Notes under the pieces: generated by a model | The model's database searches: none | What the model saw: the letters and a program-made list of their open reading frames with translations, nothing else | What the model was told of the DNA's origin: nothing | Program-made: the position numbers and the translations under genes | Assembly: GCA_033557685.1 (NCBI GenBank) | Contig: JAWQRN010000431.1 | Location: 1-29,757, forward strand | Reading direction: 5' to 3' | DNA length: 29,757 nt | DNA from: Sperchopsis tessellata | Lineage: Eukaryota > Arthropoda > Insecta > Coleoptera > Hydrophilidae | Shown: in pieces, positions 19,801 to 29,639 of the stretch | Position numbering within the stretch: position 1 is the stretch's first letter | Layout: each line of letters opens with the position of its first letter

Positions 19801-21848
19801 TTGAGAGGTGGAGTTGTTTTCACTGGAGTAAGTCATCTTGTGGTTAGAATAAGGTATTTGTGGGATTTTTTGCATAATAAAGGTAATTAATTTCTCATAC
19901 TTGAAATGTAATAAACTTATAGAAAGATACACATGAATATAATTAATTTCACGTATTTAAAATGTAAGAAACTTATAGAAATTATTTTAGTTGTAAGTGC
20001 GGTTCAGAGATTAACCGATCCTAGGAAGAGTATGAACTGTTCTCTTTTTGCTAGCTGGTCCAGAATTACACTGAAGCTCTTGAAGAATAAAAATATACTA
20101 TTCGAATAAGATGGACATTTGTCTAAACAAAGTACCAACATTTAAGAAACACAGTACACATATTTACAGAGCAGTTGCTGTAAGATGGCGTAAACAGTAA
20201 TTATGTAAATGTATATCTGTAATTCAGGTAATCTCTATTGTTAAACAGAATTTGATTTAAATATAAACACTTTGAAGTTTTGTGATTTTCTGAATGATGG
20301 TATCTTCCTTAATTAGTTAATAATCAATCATTAATCAATGAAAAAATGCTTTTATGTAAATCAAACAAAACAATTCGTCTTAAAAAATATCAATAATAAT
20401 CAGGGTAACTGTAAATGTAACATTCGAAAATCCTATATTACTTTAACAAACACCATATTTGTTTTAAAATTTTAATGCAGTCAAGTTTTACTTGGAGATT
20501 GACAGGAGCAATTAATTCACTTCCTACACTCAAATCAAGGATTTATGTTTTTGGGTAGACTTATAAACTGCGTTTAATTAAAAAAGAGATTAATTCAAAT
20601 CTGATTAGACAAGATCTATCTCGGACTTGATAATGCAAATATCTTGTGTTTTAAATATATGCTCGAAGATTTTTTCTGTAATGTGTGTGGGTACGGCATA
20701 TATTCTTTATGAGATACAAATTATAGTAGCAATCTTGATTAAATTTCTTACTTAAATCCAAGCAACACACATAAGTTGTAACTAAAACTTGATTCTCTTA
20801 TTTTTTCATTATCTAGTGCTGGAATTCATTCAAATTTGGAATTTCTATTATACACAGATTCATGTTATAGAGTGTAATAAAGAGATTTTGCTAAAAATCC
20901 GTCACCGTCAATTGTTATATATTCAAATTAACCATATCATTGTGAAGAAATTGCTACATCAAATTGCAAATTGTTGATGTCATTCTTAAGATAGAAAATT
21001 GTATGTTTTAAAAGACAAATTTGTCTGAACATTTTATATCCACTATTCTATTTTAGCCACTTTCAGATTAAGGCCCTACGCCCAAATGTGAAGTCTTCGC
21101 TACTGACAAGAAGACTGAATTCTGGGTGAGATTGTTAGTTATATTTTTACATGGAACCTGTGTGAGCTTTTGTTTATGAACTAGATTTATTTTTACATTC
21201 ACATATCTCTTAGTGTGGCTGATTGGTCATTTCAGCAAAAATTAACTTTTAAATAAATTTAAAAAGAGCAACGGATTAAATCAGAATTAGTACAATAATA
21301 TATATTTTTTTTTAATTTTTCTTGATATTTACATTTATTGAAGTACAGGAGCAAAACTCAGTGATTGTACTTTAAAATTAGGAATATAGATTACCTAGTG
21401 CTAAATCGCATCGATCTGTTGACAAAAACTGCTTTCTCATGAGATAGTGCAGTCTTATTTTCCAGTCCATATATACATGTTTACCTTGTTCTATCTTGCT
21501 CAACATTTCACTTGTATCCATTTTCTTCGTCTGCATTCCTTGATATACAGCTCTGTATTTTGGTTCATTTGTAAGCTAAAAAATAATAAACATAATCATT
21601 TTATTTATTTTTTGATACAAGGAATACCTTTAATTGTTCTTCAAGAAAACTGCCTCTTGAAATACTCCAGGTAACAGACTCTCGGTGTGTAAGTAAATCG
21701 TCTATTGTTGTTATTGGTATATCTATTTTTGGAAATGTCAAAAAAGCTACTAAATTTCCACAATATGTAGTAGTGATTACCAAAACAATTAACCACCATG
21801 TTCCCACCACTAACCTAGCACTATCGGAAGAAGGTAGATGCATGCCAC
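16787..21848 (-). CDS. Ir93a: Ionotropic receptor 93a, C-terminal exons (partial)
   Basis: Five exons (21848-21628, 21575-21395, 17751-17673, 17523-17369, 16884-16787) join in consistent phase into 243 residues plus TAA. They cover LPSSDSARLVVGTWW and TYCGNLVAFLTFPK (transmembrane segment 3), DDLLTHRESVTW, KHVYMDWKIRLHYLM, CDLALGKDEFTDEQLAMIV, DTPYLDAINKEIKRLHQVGL and VNIDDMQGSFFVLFLGF leading into transmembrane segment 4. DDMQG and the FALG.E.F.DEQ.AMIV pattern are IR93a signatures. IR93a works with IR25a in arthropod humidity and temperature sensing at the dendrite membrane. It is normally about 850 residues. The S1 lobe, TM1 and pore exons should lie above 21848 and were not found. The junction phase implies the preceding exon ends in phase 1. 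Confidence 0.9.
17369..17523 (-). CDS. Ir93a: IR93a penultimate exon (end of S2)
   Basis: Encodes IKRLHQVGLIQKWLNDY and, at its end, HTVNIDDMQGSFFVLF, the run into transmembrane segment 4. The acceptor is CATTACAG and the donor G|GTAAGT, phase 1. Confidence 0.92.
17673..17751 (-). CDS. Ir93a: IR93a exon (S2 lobe)
   Basis: A 79-nt exon encoding KDEFTDEQLAMIVAQDTPYL and DAINK, part of the ligand-binding S2 lobe. The acceptor is TTTGTAG. The donor GTACGT in phase 2 is less typical but is the one that preserves the frame into the next exon. Confidence 0.88.
18165..18400 (-). mobile_element. LINE RT fragment with (AAT)n tail in an IR93a intron
   Basis: The - strand encodes LEWFSSYLHDRKQYESVNAC followed by GIVDFTAGLVYG. 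It resembles the LxWFxSYLxxRxQxVxxxxxxS....GVPQGS region between RT motifs A and B of Jockey/CR1-type LINEs. The copy then ends in an ATT-rich tail (about 18190-18165), as LINE 3' ends often do, so the rest of the RT has been lost. Confidence 0.65.
19425..19700. repeat. Dispersed repeat family, copy A
   Basis: Shares a chain of blocks with 29395-29615 and partly with 19880-20080. These include GATGGATTTGAAT, ACACAATGAATTTTAGTTT, GTATAATTAATTTCGCG and CATAAGAAACTTAGAGAAAG. No coding content is recognised. It is probably a non-autonomous element; I cannot assign a superfamily or clear ends. Confidence 0.6.
19880..20080. repeat. Dispersed repeat family, copy B (partly doubled)
   Basis: The block GAATATAATTAATTTCACGT...TGTAAGAAACTTATAGAAA occurs at about 19935-19985. 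A weaker version with TAATTAATTTCTCATACTTG lies just before it at 19885-19925. After the block, AGAGATTAACCGATCCTAGGA... to TTTTTGCTAGCTGGTCCAGA matches copy A's AGAGATAATCCGACCCTGGGA... to TTTTTGCAAGCTGGTCTAGA. Confidence 0.65.
21395..21575 (-). CDS. Ir93a: IR93a exon (S2 lobe)
   Basis: Encodes TNEPKYRAVYQGMQ, KHVYMDWKIRLHYLM and FLSTDRCDLALG. The acceptor is TTTTTTAG, phase 0, and the donor G|GTAATC, phase 1. It is separated from the TM3 exon by an intron of only 52 bp. Confidence 0.9.
21628..21848 (-). CDS. Ir93a: IR93a exon with transmembrane segment 3
   Basis: Starts GT|GGC after acceptor GATTTTAG, so the previous exon should end in G to give Gly-Gly. It encodes MHLPSSDSARLVVGTWW, IVLVITTTYCGNLVAFLTF (the TM3 helix with the conserved receptor gating stretch) and TWSISRGSFLEEQLK. 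The donor AAG|GTATTC is phase 0. Confidence 0.93.
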
Positions 21849-21959
21849 CTAAAATCAGATAATCAGTTTGCTTTTGTATATATCTTTGCTACGGTAAAAT
21901 TATAAACTTGGTTAATTTATAACAAACTAAATAGAATATAAACGAATTAATAGAGTTGG

Positions 21960-24420
21960 GCCCTCTCCAGCCGAGCTCCCTGTTGAAGATTGAATAAGCA
22001 GCCTCATTTCAGTTTCAAAGGGCTAAGCAGGCTAACCTACAGGGTAGACCACAGGCTTACGGAGAGGTGGTAGCCGAGTATCTGAAGGTAGCAATTATCA
22101 CCGAGTGAGTTTTCTGCACTGCCCTCTCAACCTATGCATTGATCAGAAGATCACACAGAAGGGGTTAAGGCCAAAGCTTAAAGGAGCATAGCCAGTTGTA
22201 GATTTACACGAAATAATTGTCTCGGAGATGCAGTGACTCTAGACAAGAGGCGGTGCCCTAAAGATACAAAGTGACTTTGTGAGCTCCTCGCATGGATTTG
22301 ACCAATTGAACAATGAGAAACTAGTGCTAACTAAGGCTTGCAGGATATTATGCATTTCAGCTCATAACTCAGTGGAAGGTATACAACTGAGAGCTGCACC
22401 GGGGCAGCTATTGTACTTCTGAATAAATAAGGAGACAAGACAAGAATGAGTTGTGGCAGTACTACAACCTCCTTCAGCTGGTAATTTGGGCTGCGGTGAG
22501 ATGATTCCAGCTCAGTAGGGAACTAACTCCGAGAGACTTATATTTCTACAGACTAGAATTCATCACTGCCGGGTAACTTTGGCCACAAAATATCTTGTCA
22601 CAAGAGCCATGGTTCCTACAGAGAAAGATTAGTCTTTTTGGCAACTCCGACTCTAAAGTCATGGCGTTGGAAGGTAACGATAAGTTACGCAAGCATATCA
22701 TATTGAGAAGCACTAATGTGTTTTCGCTCTAACTGTTTTTCACCTGGAAATCTAATCATAACTAGTCTTGAGTATGGTTGCATGATGAACATAGCCATCA
22801 TCTCTGTGTACCCCCATATGACACTACACTTCAGTTTCTCGACTTGAAAGGTAGATATTTTGGTGCGTACTGCTGTGAATGGTGGCTGCAACTCTGTCTT
22901 ACAACGTGTGAGGTAGCATAGACGTCAATTTAAGAGATATGAATCTTTTAGAATGTCTTATGGCTAACAATTTACGCCGGTCTTTCCCCACCATCTTTAG
23001 TGCGTCTTGATCATTAAGCTCAAATTGAGCTAAAATCTTGAAATGTACTTTTCAGTGACTTATAGCTAGGGACAATGTTCGACCTTTCAAGAGAGAGGGG
23101 GCCCACGATCAATGTCTCAAGTAGCTAATGAGAAATCTTCTTCAGACTGGTTTACATTGTTGCCAGCACCATATCCAAGGAAAAATTTACCTTAAGTGGT
23201 ACACCGCAAATTTTGCGTAGGCAAGTCTTACATTTAAGTAGAGCTAGAGTAAGTTCTAGCTTAAGATAGTATATTGATATAACGACAATCTCAAATTCAT
23301 TGAAGGGGGAAGCTTAAACTAAATAAATGGAGACTTTTCAGTAAAGAGAAAATGCAGCATCAAAGGTGAATACTTTTATCCTGGGAGTTAAAATCAAAGA
23401 ACAGTCAGTATGCCAGTGGTGGTGAAATCATTTGATGAAGAATACCCTCAGAATGTGACTGTAGGGATAATACCATTTGGTGGAAAAATTGAAAGTCTGA
23501 ACGAGATCTCAGGACCAAAGACTACAAATTCCATTTGAGCTAAGATATGGTGTCCAAGAAAAGCACGAGCTTGGCAGTGTGGAGGACTGTTCCATCAAGA
23601 ATCCGGACGATCGTACACGAAAAGAAAGATGACACTGCCTGACCTGCTTCGCGACCATTTCTCTGTCTGCGACTGTTTTGTGTCTTTTTGCTATGTTGTG
23701 TTTGAAAGCGACGGAAACATCGCTGATCTCCAGGGGTAGAGTTATGTGGGCCCTCAATACATTCTTGTCGTAGACATAGAGGTAACAAGTAGACCTCTGA
23801 TCGAAACATTCAAAGGCAATCAGGCTCCTAGAATACACTGGTGTCTTTGAGGATGGCAGTGCTTCTAACCAAGCCTAGGAAGGAGGTGTATAATATAGCG
23901 CTTATAAGCATGTAAGCCTTACCTCCTTTTTAAACCACAGATGTGATTTATACATAAGAGGTACTATCTTGCCGATAAACCCACTGGATGAATGATAACA
24001 TTTTTACATTGTAAGCAGAGCTGAAGGTGCGTTTGACGCAGTAACGAGTAGGGTAGTAGCAGTCTCACACAAGGTTGTGACAAGTTAAATTGTTGACGTT
24101 CCAAAGTACCAGATAGTTATATAAGAGGGGACTTAGTACTGGCTGGCTGTCTGGTTGTTGTAACAATAAGAAGAGATGGTTAATATTAAAAGGTCTAGGC
24201 TGATGATCTGGTGATTTTTCATGTAGGCAGTTAGGTAGAAGCACTGTTTGAGGGCATACAGAGCACACATAAGTTCAAAGAAATTTGGTATACCGAGAAG
24301 GGATTATAAGTCAGTCCAGGTAAGAAGTGGGAAAAAGGTAGTGCTTTTGGATCTACTGTCACTAGGGATGTACATTAAGATTGAGACTGTTTAGGCAATA
24401 TCGTAGGACCAGATAATAAG
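21960..24420. other. Unidentified block, less AT-rich than its surroundings
   Basis: From about GTTGGGCCCTCTCCAGCC (21956) to about GGACCAGATAATAAG (24421) the composition is clearly less AT-rich than on either side. Stops interrupt all six frames; the longest frames (22685-22891, 23509-23838, both -) have no motif I recognise. I found no RT, transposase or integrase signature, terminal repeat or target duplication. A decayed mobile element is the likeliest explanation, by elimination. It occupies the place where further IR93a exons could have been expected. Confidence 0.45.
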
Positions 24421-24769
24421 TAATCTCTTTTTATTTTAGTTAAAACCAAATTTGAACATTAATAAATTAGCTGCGAAATTGGTTAACAGGAGTAATTATT
24501 TTATATATAGCACAGTATTCTTCAGAAATCGTTAATTTACACTGAAGAATAGCATAGTGAGCTTGAATAAACATTATAGCACATAATTCGGCACGAAGAC
24601 TCCGACGGCCATAGAAATTAACGTTTGACACTAAGAAGCCTCAAGTATAAGGTATAAGGTAACGCAACTATCATAATAGACCGCGCCGCATGCGATGAAA
24701 AAATGTTGTAACTTCTCTAAGATGCCATATAAAAGCCCCTAGATCACAATCCAATAGAACAGAGAAAGC

Positions 24770-26210
24770 AGTGTCATTGATAATGAAAACTTCACATCTC
24801 ATCCCGAATGGATATACCGGAGGATATACAAACCGGAACTTCCACTACGACTTATTATAAGTACCATTCAATCTCCTACCTACCGCTTGTCAAACTGTTC
24901 AGTTTATTGAATAATCGTTGTCATACATCAAGAGCTCCGTCCACTTCATAGGGAAGATTTCTAATATAGTTCTAAACAAGAACAATCTACTTGTTAGCTT
25001 TGATGTAGTTTCTCTGTACCCGAAAGTTCTTCTTGCACGTTTCTGTTCCCATTATTTGCCAGCTGCTAGTCAATGTGTCACTTCCATCCACCATAGCCTC
25101 TAAGAAGCTGTATGTCTGAGATCTATATACTTTATGTTTGGCGGTGAGTTCTATGAGTAAACATCTGGCAATGAGATCCCCACTTTTCACGGTTATTGCA
25201 AATATTTTTATGGAAGCTTTCGAAGAAGAAGTATTAACATCTACCTTACTTGCTTGAATGATACATTCGTAGTATCGCTTCAAGGACTGGAGACTTTTCC
25301 TCTAACACATTAATAGTTAACACACCGATATTCAATTTTCGATTGAAGTTTCTGATGCAATCCCTTTCTTGGACATTCAAGTTGTCAGGTGTGTTAATGG
25401 CAGATTGGACCATACACACTAATAAGTACCTGTATACAACGTCTTGACACCATTTCTCATTGAAATTATCAGTTGTTGATTCTTTTAACTACAAAGGTTG
25501 CTGTCTCAGCAAAGAAGATAAATTATTCGAAGCAAGATTACAAATATAAATCTTCAGTTATACAAAGGATCATCCAATATTTAAAAAATTCTACTTTGCC
25601 GTGTTACTTGCCGTACGTGAAGAACCCATCCACCAATGGATATAAGCGAAATTATTCCTTCAAAAGATTCCATTCCCCTGCAATCTACTGGAATATACAG
25701 AATTCCATGTACATGTGGTTTAGTGCGTATAGGTCAAAGAAAAATAATGACCTCCACTCGCTGCAGAGAACCCGAAAGGCAAACTCATCTAACACATTTT
25801 ATAATTGGCGGAACATAATTTGGAAGCAGTCCAAAATTATCTTTTCAAAGACATAAAAATCCTCACCCAATCATCTACTTATATTTTTTAAATAATAAGA
25901 GAGTTCATCAAAATTTATAAACATCCGGACAATTCAAATCACCCCCTTGTGCTTTCGTGAAAGTATACACTATGCAAGCTTCGGTCAACAGAAAAAATTA
26001 CCTCACCACATCCCAACCAAAAGAGACAGACTCAGGGATGTAAAACTCTAAGGATTGGTGATTACTATTCAGACGATGACTAGCACATCTAAAAACTACA
26101 TATCTTGATAATCTCTTCTGCAACAGTGAAGGAAACATCGACAAGAAGAAAAGCCAACACACTATAATCTCCCGGAAAATCTGAAGGTATTCTACCACAT
26201 ATTTATAGCA
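24770..26210 (+). mobile_element. Penelope-like retroelement copy, + strand, decayed
   Basis: In order: YKPELPLRLIISTIQSPTYR (about 24825-24885; usual form KIHKPxxPLRPIVSxIxSPTY), SYIKSSVHFIGKI, motif A LVSFDVVSLYP at 24990-25022, IANIFMEAFEEEVLTS around 25200-25240 (past motif B), SIEVSDAIPFLDIQVV, the THTNKYLYTTS region, YVKNPS, then the GIY-YIG endonuclease start STGIYRIPCTCGLVRIG (25684-25734, with YIG changed to RIG). The YxDD motif C is not visible and frames shift many times. It is a different lineage from the pair at 7.6-9.5 kb, judging by sequence. The ends are approximate. Confidence 0.85.
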
Positions 26211-26483
26211 ATGATGAGCGAGAGTCTATTTTATTTATAGCGTATGCGAGAGCTGCGAATCTAAGAAAGTCATGATATCATTTATAAATATATGTTTTTT
26301 TTATACAGCTACAATATATATACATACACTGGAAGGGAGCTTTAGCGGGTCACTATTTTATTTTATTTAATTATATTATTATACTGGATATTGCTTGTAG
26401 TTGTTATAATAGCAAAAATACAACAGTGTAAGCAAATTAGTATTTAAATTAATAATGATTAGTATTTCAATGTTGTTTCCAGG
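26210..26483. other. AT-rich spacer between PLE remnants
   Basis: No gene or element is recognised in this short stretch. Confidence 0.5.
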
Positions 26484-26690
26484 TGGAAACCATGTAGAGG
26501 CTCTAATAAGTGCCGACGTTTTGTCCATTGTTGCAATAGACATTTTCAAGGCGAATGATGTTACTTCAACGAATTAAGTCAATGCACTGATTCAGACTCA
26601 GCTGGACCATACTTATATAGGCAAGGCCTTGAGTGGGGGATGTGTACAATCAGACTGTTATTATCGAGTGCAGGAGGTGAGAAACGAGTG
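26484..26690 (-). mobile_element. Penelope-like element tail, - strand
   Basis: Read on the - strand it matches the tail of the PLE at 7625-7830: CACATCCCCCACTC, a CTTGCCTATATAAGTATGG block, TCAGTGCATTGACTTAATTCG and CCTTGAAAATGTC. It ends CCTCTACATGGTTTCCACCTGGAAACAACATTGA, of which the part through GGTTTCCACC recurs at 9460-9481. The rest of the element is missing: at about 26690 the homology stops, shortly before the LINE endonuclease begins. Confidence 0.75.
26511..26553 (-). ncRNA. Hammerhead-like motif in PLE tail (decayed)
   Basis: On the - strand: GCC (26552-26550), TTGAAAAT, GTC hairpin GGAC, AAAAC, GTC, GGC (26514-26512). The GCC/GGC pairing and GTC site fit hammerhead stem I and the cleavage triplet. 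Both catalytic core segments are mutated. Confidence 0.35.
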
Positions 26691-26703
26691 AGGGGGATTG
26701 AAA

Positions 26704-27517
26704 TATGGAAATTGGCGACCTGGAATGTGAGAGAGATGAACGGTAAAGAGGTAGAATTAATCAAAGAGTTTGAAAATATGAAGACAGAGGGAAAAGAGAT
26801 AAATTACTTGGAGATGAACATATTTGGATATATAGTGGAGTACCTAAGGAGTAAAGAGCTGCAGCTGGTGTGGGAGCGATAATAAACAAGAAATGGGCAA
26901 AATACATAAAGGAATGGAACGTGCATATACAGAGAATCATGACCGTAACACTGGAAATAGAAGGAAAGGAAATAACAATAATTTCAACATTCGGACCAAA
27001 TGAAGATGAAACAGTAGTTAAAAAAGATGAGTATTGGGACATACTAAGCTTAGTAACTGAAAGTAGTAAAGGAAGTATATTTGTAGCGGGGAATATGAAT
27101 ACAAGAGTAAAAAGAAAGAAAGATGCTACGGGAGTGATCGGAAAACACAGGGAACAGACAAGTACTAGAGATGGAAGTAGACTTACAGATTACTGCTTAC
27201 TGAACAATCTAATAATCACAAATATATTCTTTGAGCACAAAAACGTACACATAAAGTATACTATACTTATAATAACAGAAAAGGGAAGTCGAAATGAAGT
27301 TACAGATGTAAGAGTCATGAGAGGACCTGAAATATACATCGATCATTATATGGTGGTAGCAAATATAAAGAAAGAGAAAGCACCAAAAATGAGCAGTAGA
27401 ATAAAGAGCAAAGTTATAGATCAAGAAATTCAAATAAGCTACAAACTACACGAAAGGAAAGCAGCCCAGAAATATAGAGAACTTGTTGATTATAAGATAA
27501 ACAAAACAAATAAGTAA
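26704..27517 (+). pseudogene. LINE AP-type endonuclease domain, inactive
   Basis: Starts KLATWNVREMNGKEVEL, the usual LINE endonuclease opening, and has a frameshift near 26868. It continues GAIINKKWAKYIKEW, then ITIISTFGPNEDE, VAGNMNTRV (usual form GDFNARVG, so the catalytic Asp is Asn here, about 27085-27110), LTDYCLLNNLIITNIFFEHK and IDHYMVVANI (usual form SDHYLV). Confidence 0.8.
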
Positions 27518-28079
27518 TGACATAGAGATAGAGGAACTATGGATAAAATTCAAAAACATTGTAAAGGAGTGCGTGAGAGAAATATGTGGATCAATAAAGA
27601 TGGGAAACAGAAAACAAAAGACAAACTGGTGGAACCAGGAAATGAAACAAGAAGTAGGACTAAAGAAGAAATGGTGGAAGGTCGCAAATAAAGTACAAGA
27701 AATACAAGAAACAGAGTTTCTCTGTTTCTTGTATTAAGACCTAGTAAACAGGAAGGCTGGGAAAAATTTGGGGAAAAAAATGAAGGAAAACAGAAAAACG
27801 AATCAAAAACTGTTTTTTAAAGTAATCAAAAACATCAGGCAGGGAAAAACAACACAGATGAGATTTCTGAAAATCTTTGTTTTTCAGAAATCTGAATGAT
27901 AACAGACGACAAATTGATAATGGATAGATGAAACAAATTTTTCCAAAAACTACTAAATGATAGCGCAATAGAAAACGAAAACAGCAAAAGTGAGAATAAC
28001 ATACCAGAAAATGGAGAACTAAACTAAGACGAAATAGAAATCGAAGAGGTAAAGAAAGCAATCCAAACATTGAAAATGG

Positions 28080-28600
28080 TAAAGCGGCGAGTCATGATAG
28101 AATATCTGCAGAAATGCTGAGGAATATGGGAAATACCTAAACAGGAAAATATGTAATGAAGCATGGAAAAGAGAACAAATACCAAAAGATTGGGACGAAG
28201 GTATGATAGTACCATTACATAAGAAGGGAGATATATGAGAGTGCAGCAATTATAGGGGAACTACACTATTAAACATTAAAAATATATGAAAAAATCTTAG
28301 AAAGAAGAGTAAAACAGTACACAGAATGCCAAATGGATGATGCGCAAAGTGAATTCAGAAAGGGGAGAAGTACGAACAACCATATATTATGCAAGAATAC
28401 CACCAACTATGTTGTGTGTAGGTACATTAGATTGACAAATTTTGAAACAAATGATGGACTAAGACAGGGTGCAAGTCTTAGTCCAACGTTGCTTAAAGTA
28501 TATATGGACGAAATAATTAAAGAGTGCTACTTGAACCTGGGGAAAGTAGATGTTTCATTGTGTGCTTTTGCAGGTAATTTAGTGCTGATGGCAAAGTAAG
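28080..28600 (+). pseudogene. LINE reverse transcriptase domain, inactive
   Basis: Reads GKAASHDRISAEMLRNMGN, WDEGMIVPLHKKGD, CSNYRGTTLLNI, AQSEFRKGRSTNNHI, then DGLRQGASLSPTLLKVYMDE (motif B) and FAGNLVLMA where YADDIVLMA is expected (28567-28593). Loss of both catalytic aspartates, a deletion of motif A between RSTNNHI and the LTNFETNDG segment, and frameshifts make it non-functional. Confidence 0.8.
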
Positions 28601-29394
28601 AAAGAGTTATACAGGACAGTATAAATGTATGGAACGAAACATTGAAGAAACACGGAATGAAAAAAAAAATAAACAAGACTAAAATAATGATGACAGGCAG
28701 AGAGGAGGAAGATACCGATATAGAACCAGAAGGCGGAAAATCGAACAGGTTCAAAAATACAAAAACCTTAGAACTACAGTAGAAATATCGGGAAACTAAC
28801 ATTAATGAGAGAATTGAGAAGACAATGAAAACGTACCATATGATGAGCAGAAAGTTTATAAGAAGGAAAGAGGTGCAAAGAAGACAAAGATAACAATAAT
28901 CAAAGCGGTATTTAGTCCGATTTTAACTTATGGATGAGAGACATGGGTGCTAACAAGAAGGACGAAAAGTAAGATGTAAGCAGTAGAAATGAAATGCTTA
29001 AGAGCGATCAAAGGAATTACAAGAAGAGACAGAATAAAGAACACAAAGAAAGGACCTAGAAATAAAATCATTACATCAATCATACATTGAGGAAAGGCAG
29101 CTAGGATGGTGGGGACACTTACAAAGAATGGAGGAGGCGAAAACAACTAAAAGGATATGGAGAACAGGAATACAGGAAAAACCACAAAGAGGAAGACCGA
29201 GATGTACATGGGAAAATAATATAGAAAAGTATATAATGGAGAGAAATAGAACACTGATGGAAGCAAAAAGACTGGAATAGATCTTTATATTTGTAACAAA
29301 ATGGTTTTTCCAACATACCAGAGAACAAACTGTATTCAATAGTTTCTAAATTATATTCGTGATTTGACTAACTGTCAATAATTATAATAGCTGC

Positions 29395-29615
29395 TGACGA
29401 ATGTGTGTGTATGAGTGACGGGGACTTCTCTTCCCGTACCTTGTACTATAGAAGTTATAGGAAAGATAAAGTTGGGATGAATGGATGGATCTGAATGTTT
29501 TCACACACTGTCTTATTTTACACAATTAATTGTAGTTTATAAAGTAAGTTCATGAATACAATTAATTTCACGTACGTGACCTGTAAGAAACTTATCGAAA
29601 GTTTAACAAATGAGT
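29395..29615. repeat. Dispersed repeat family, copy C
   Basis: Matches copy A (19425-19700) in order: GGATGGATCTGAAT, CTTATTTTACACAATTAATTG, TAGTTTATAAAGTA, GAATACAATTAATTTCACGT and TGTAAGAAACTTATCGAAAG. Confidence 0.6.
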
Positions 29616-29639
29616 TAGTATATAAAATCTTCTACATTA

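Larger units (their letters stand above)
17752..21394 (-). other. Long IR93a intron (3.6 kb)
   Basis: Separates the two S2 exons. Apart from the LINE fragment at 18165-18400 and the dispersed repeat copies near 19.4-20.1 kb, I see no coding or structural feature. A frame at 20789-20977 (+) is not recognisable. Confidence 0.75.
26700..29285 (+). mobile_element. Non-LTR retrotransposon (endonuclease + RT, RTE-like), decayed
   Basis: A + strand LINE with an N-terminal AP-type endonuclease (26704-27370), a linker, RT (about 28080-28600) and a C-terminal region (about 28600-29285). The latter contains NETLKKHGMK, a YGWETW-type block, RQLGWWGHLQRMEEA and PQRGRPRCTWE-like pieces typical of insect endonuclease-RT elements. 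It is shifted and interrupted many times. The clade is a guess from overall resemblance. The 5' part abuts a PLE tail. Confidence 0.8.

Noticed and set aside
23509..23838. Two overlapping - strand frames of 109 and 89 codons
   Set aside because: They overlap in different frames in a less AT-rich block, where longer chance frames are expected, and neither has a motif I recognise.
26761..29339. Many - strand frames rich in Phe, Leu and Ser, some looking like membrane proteins
   Set aside because: They are shadows of the A-rich + strand LINE; runs of AAA/GAA on one strand give TTT/TTC on the other.
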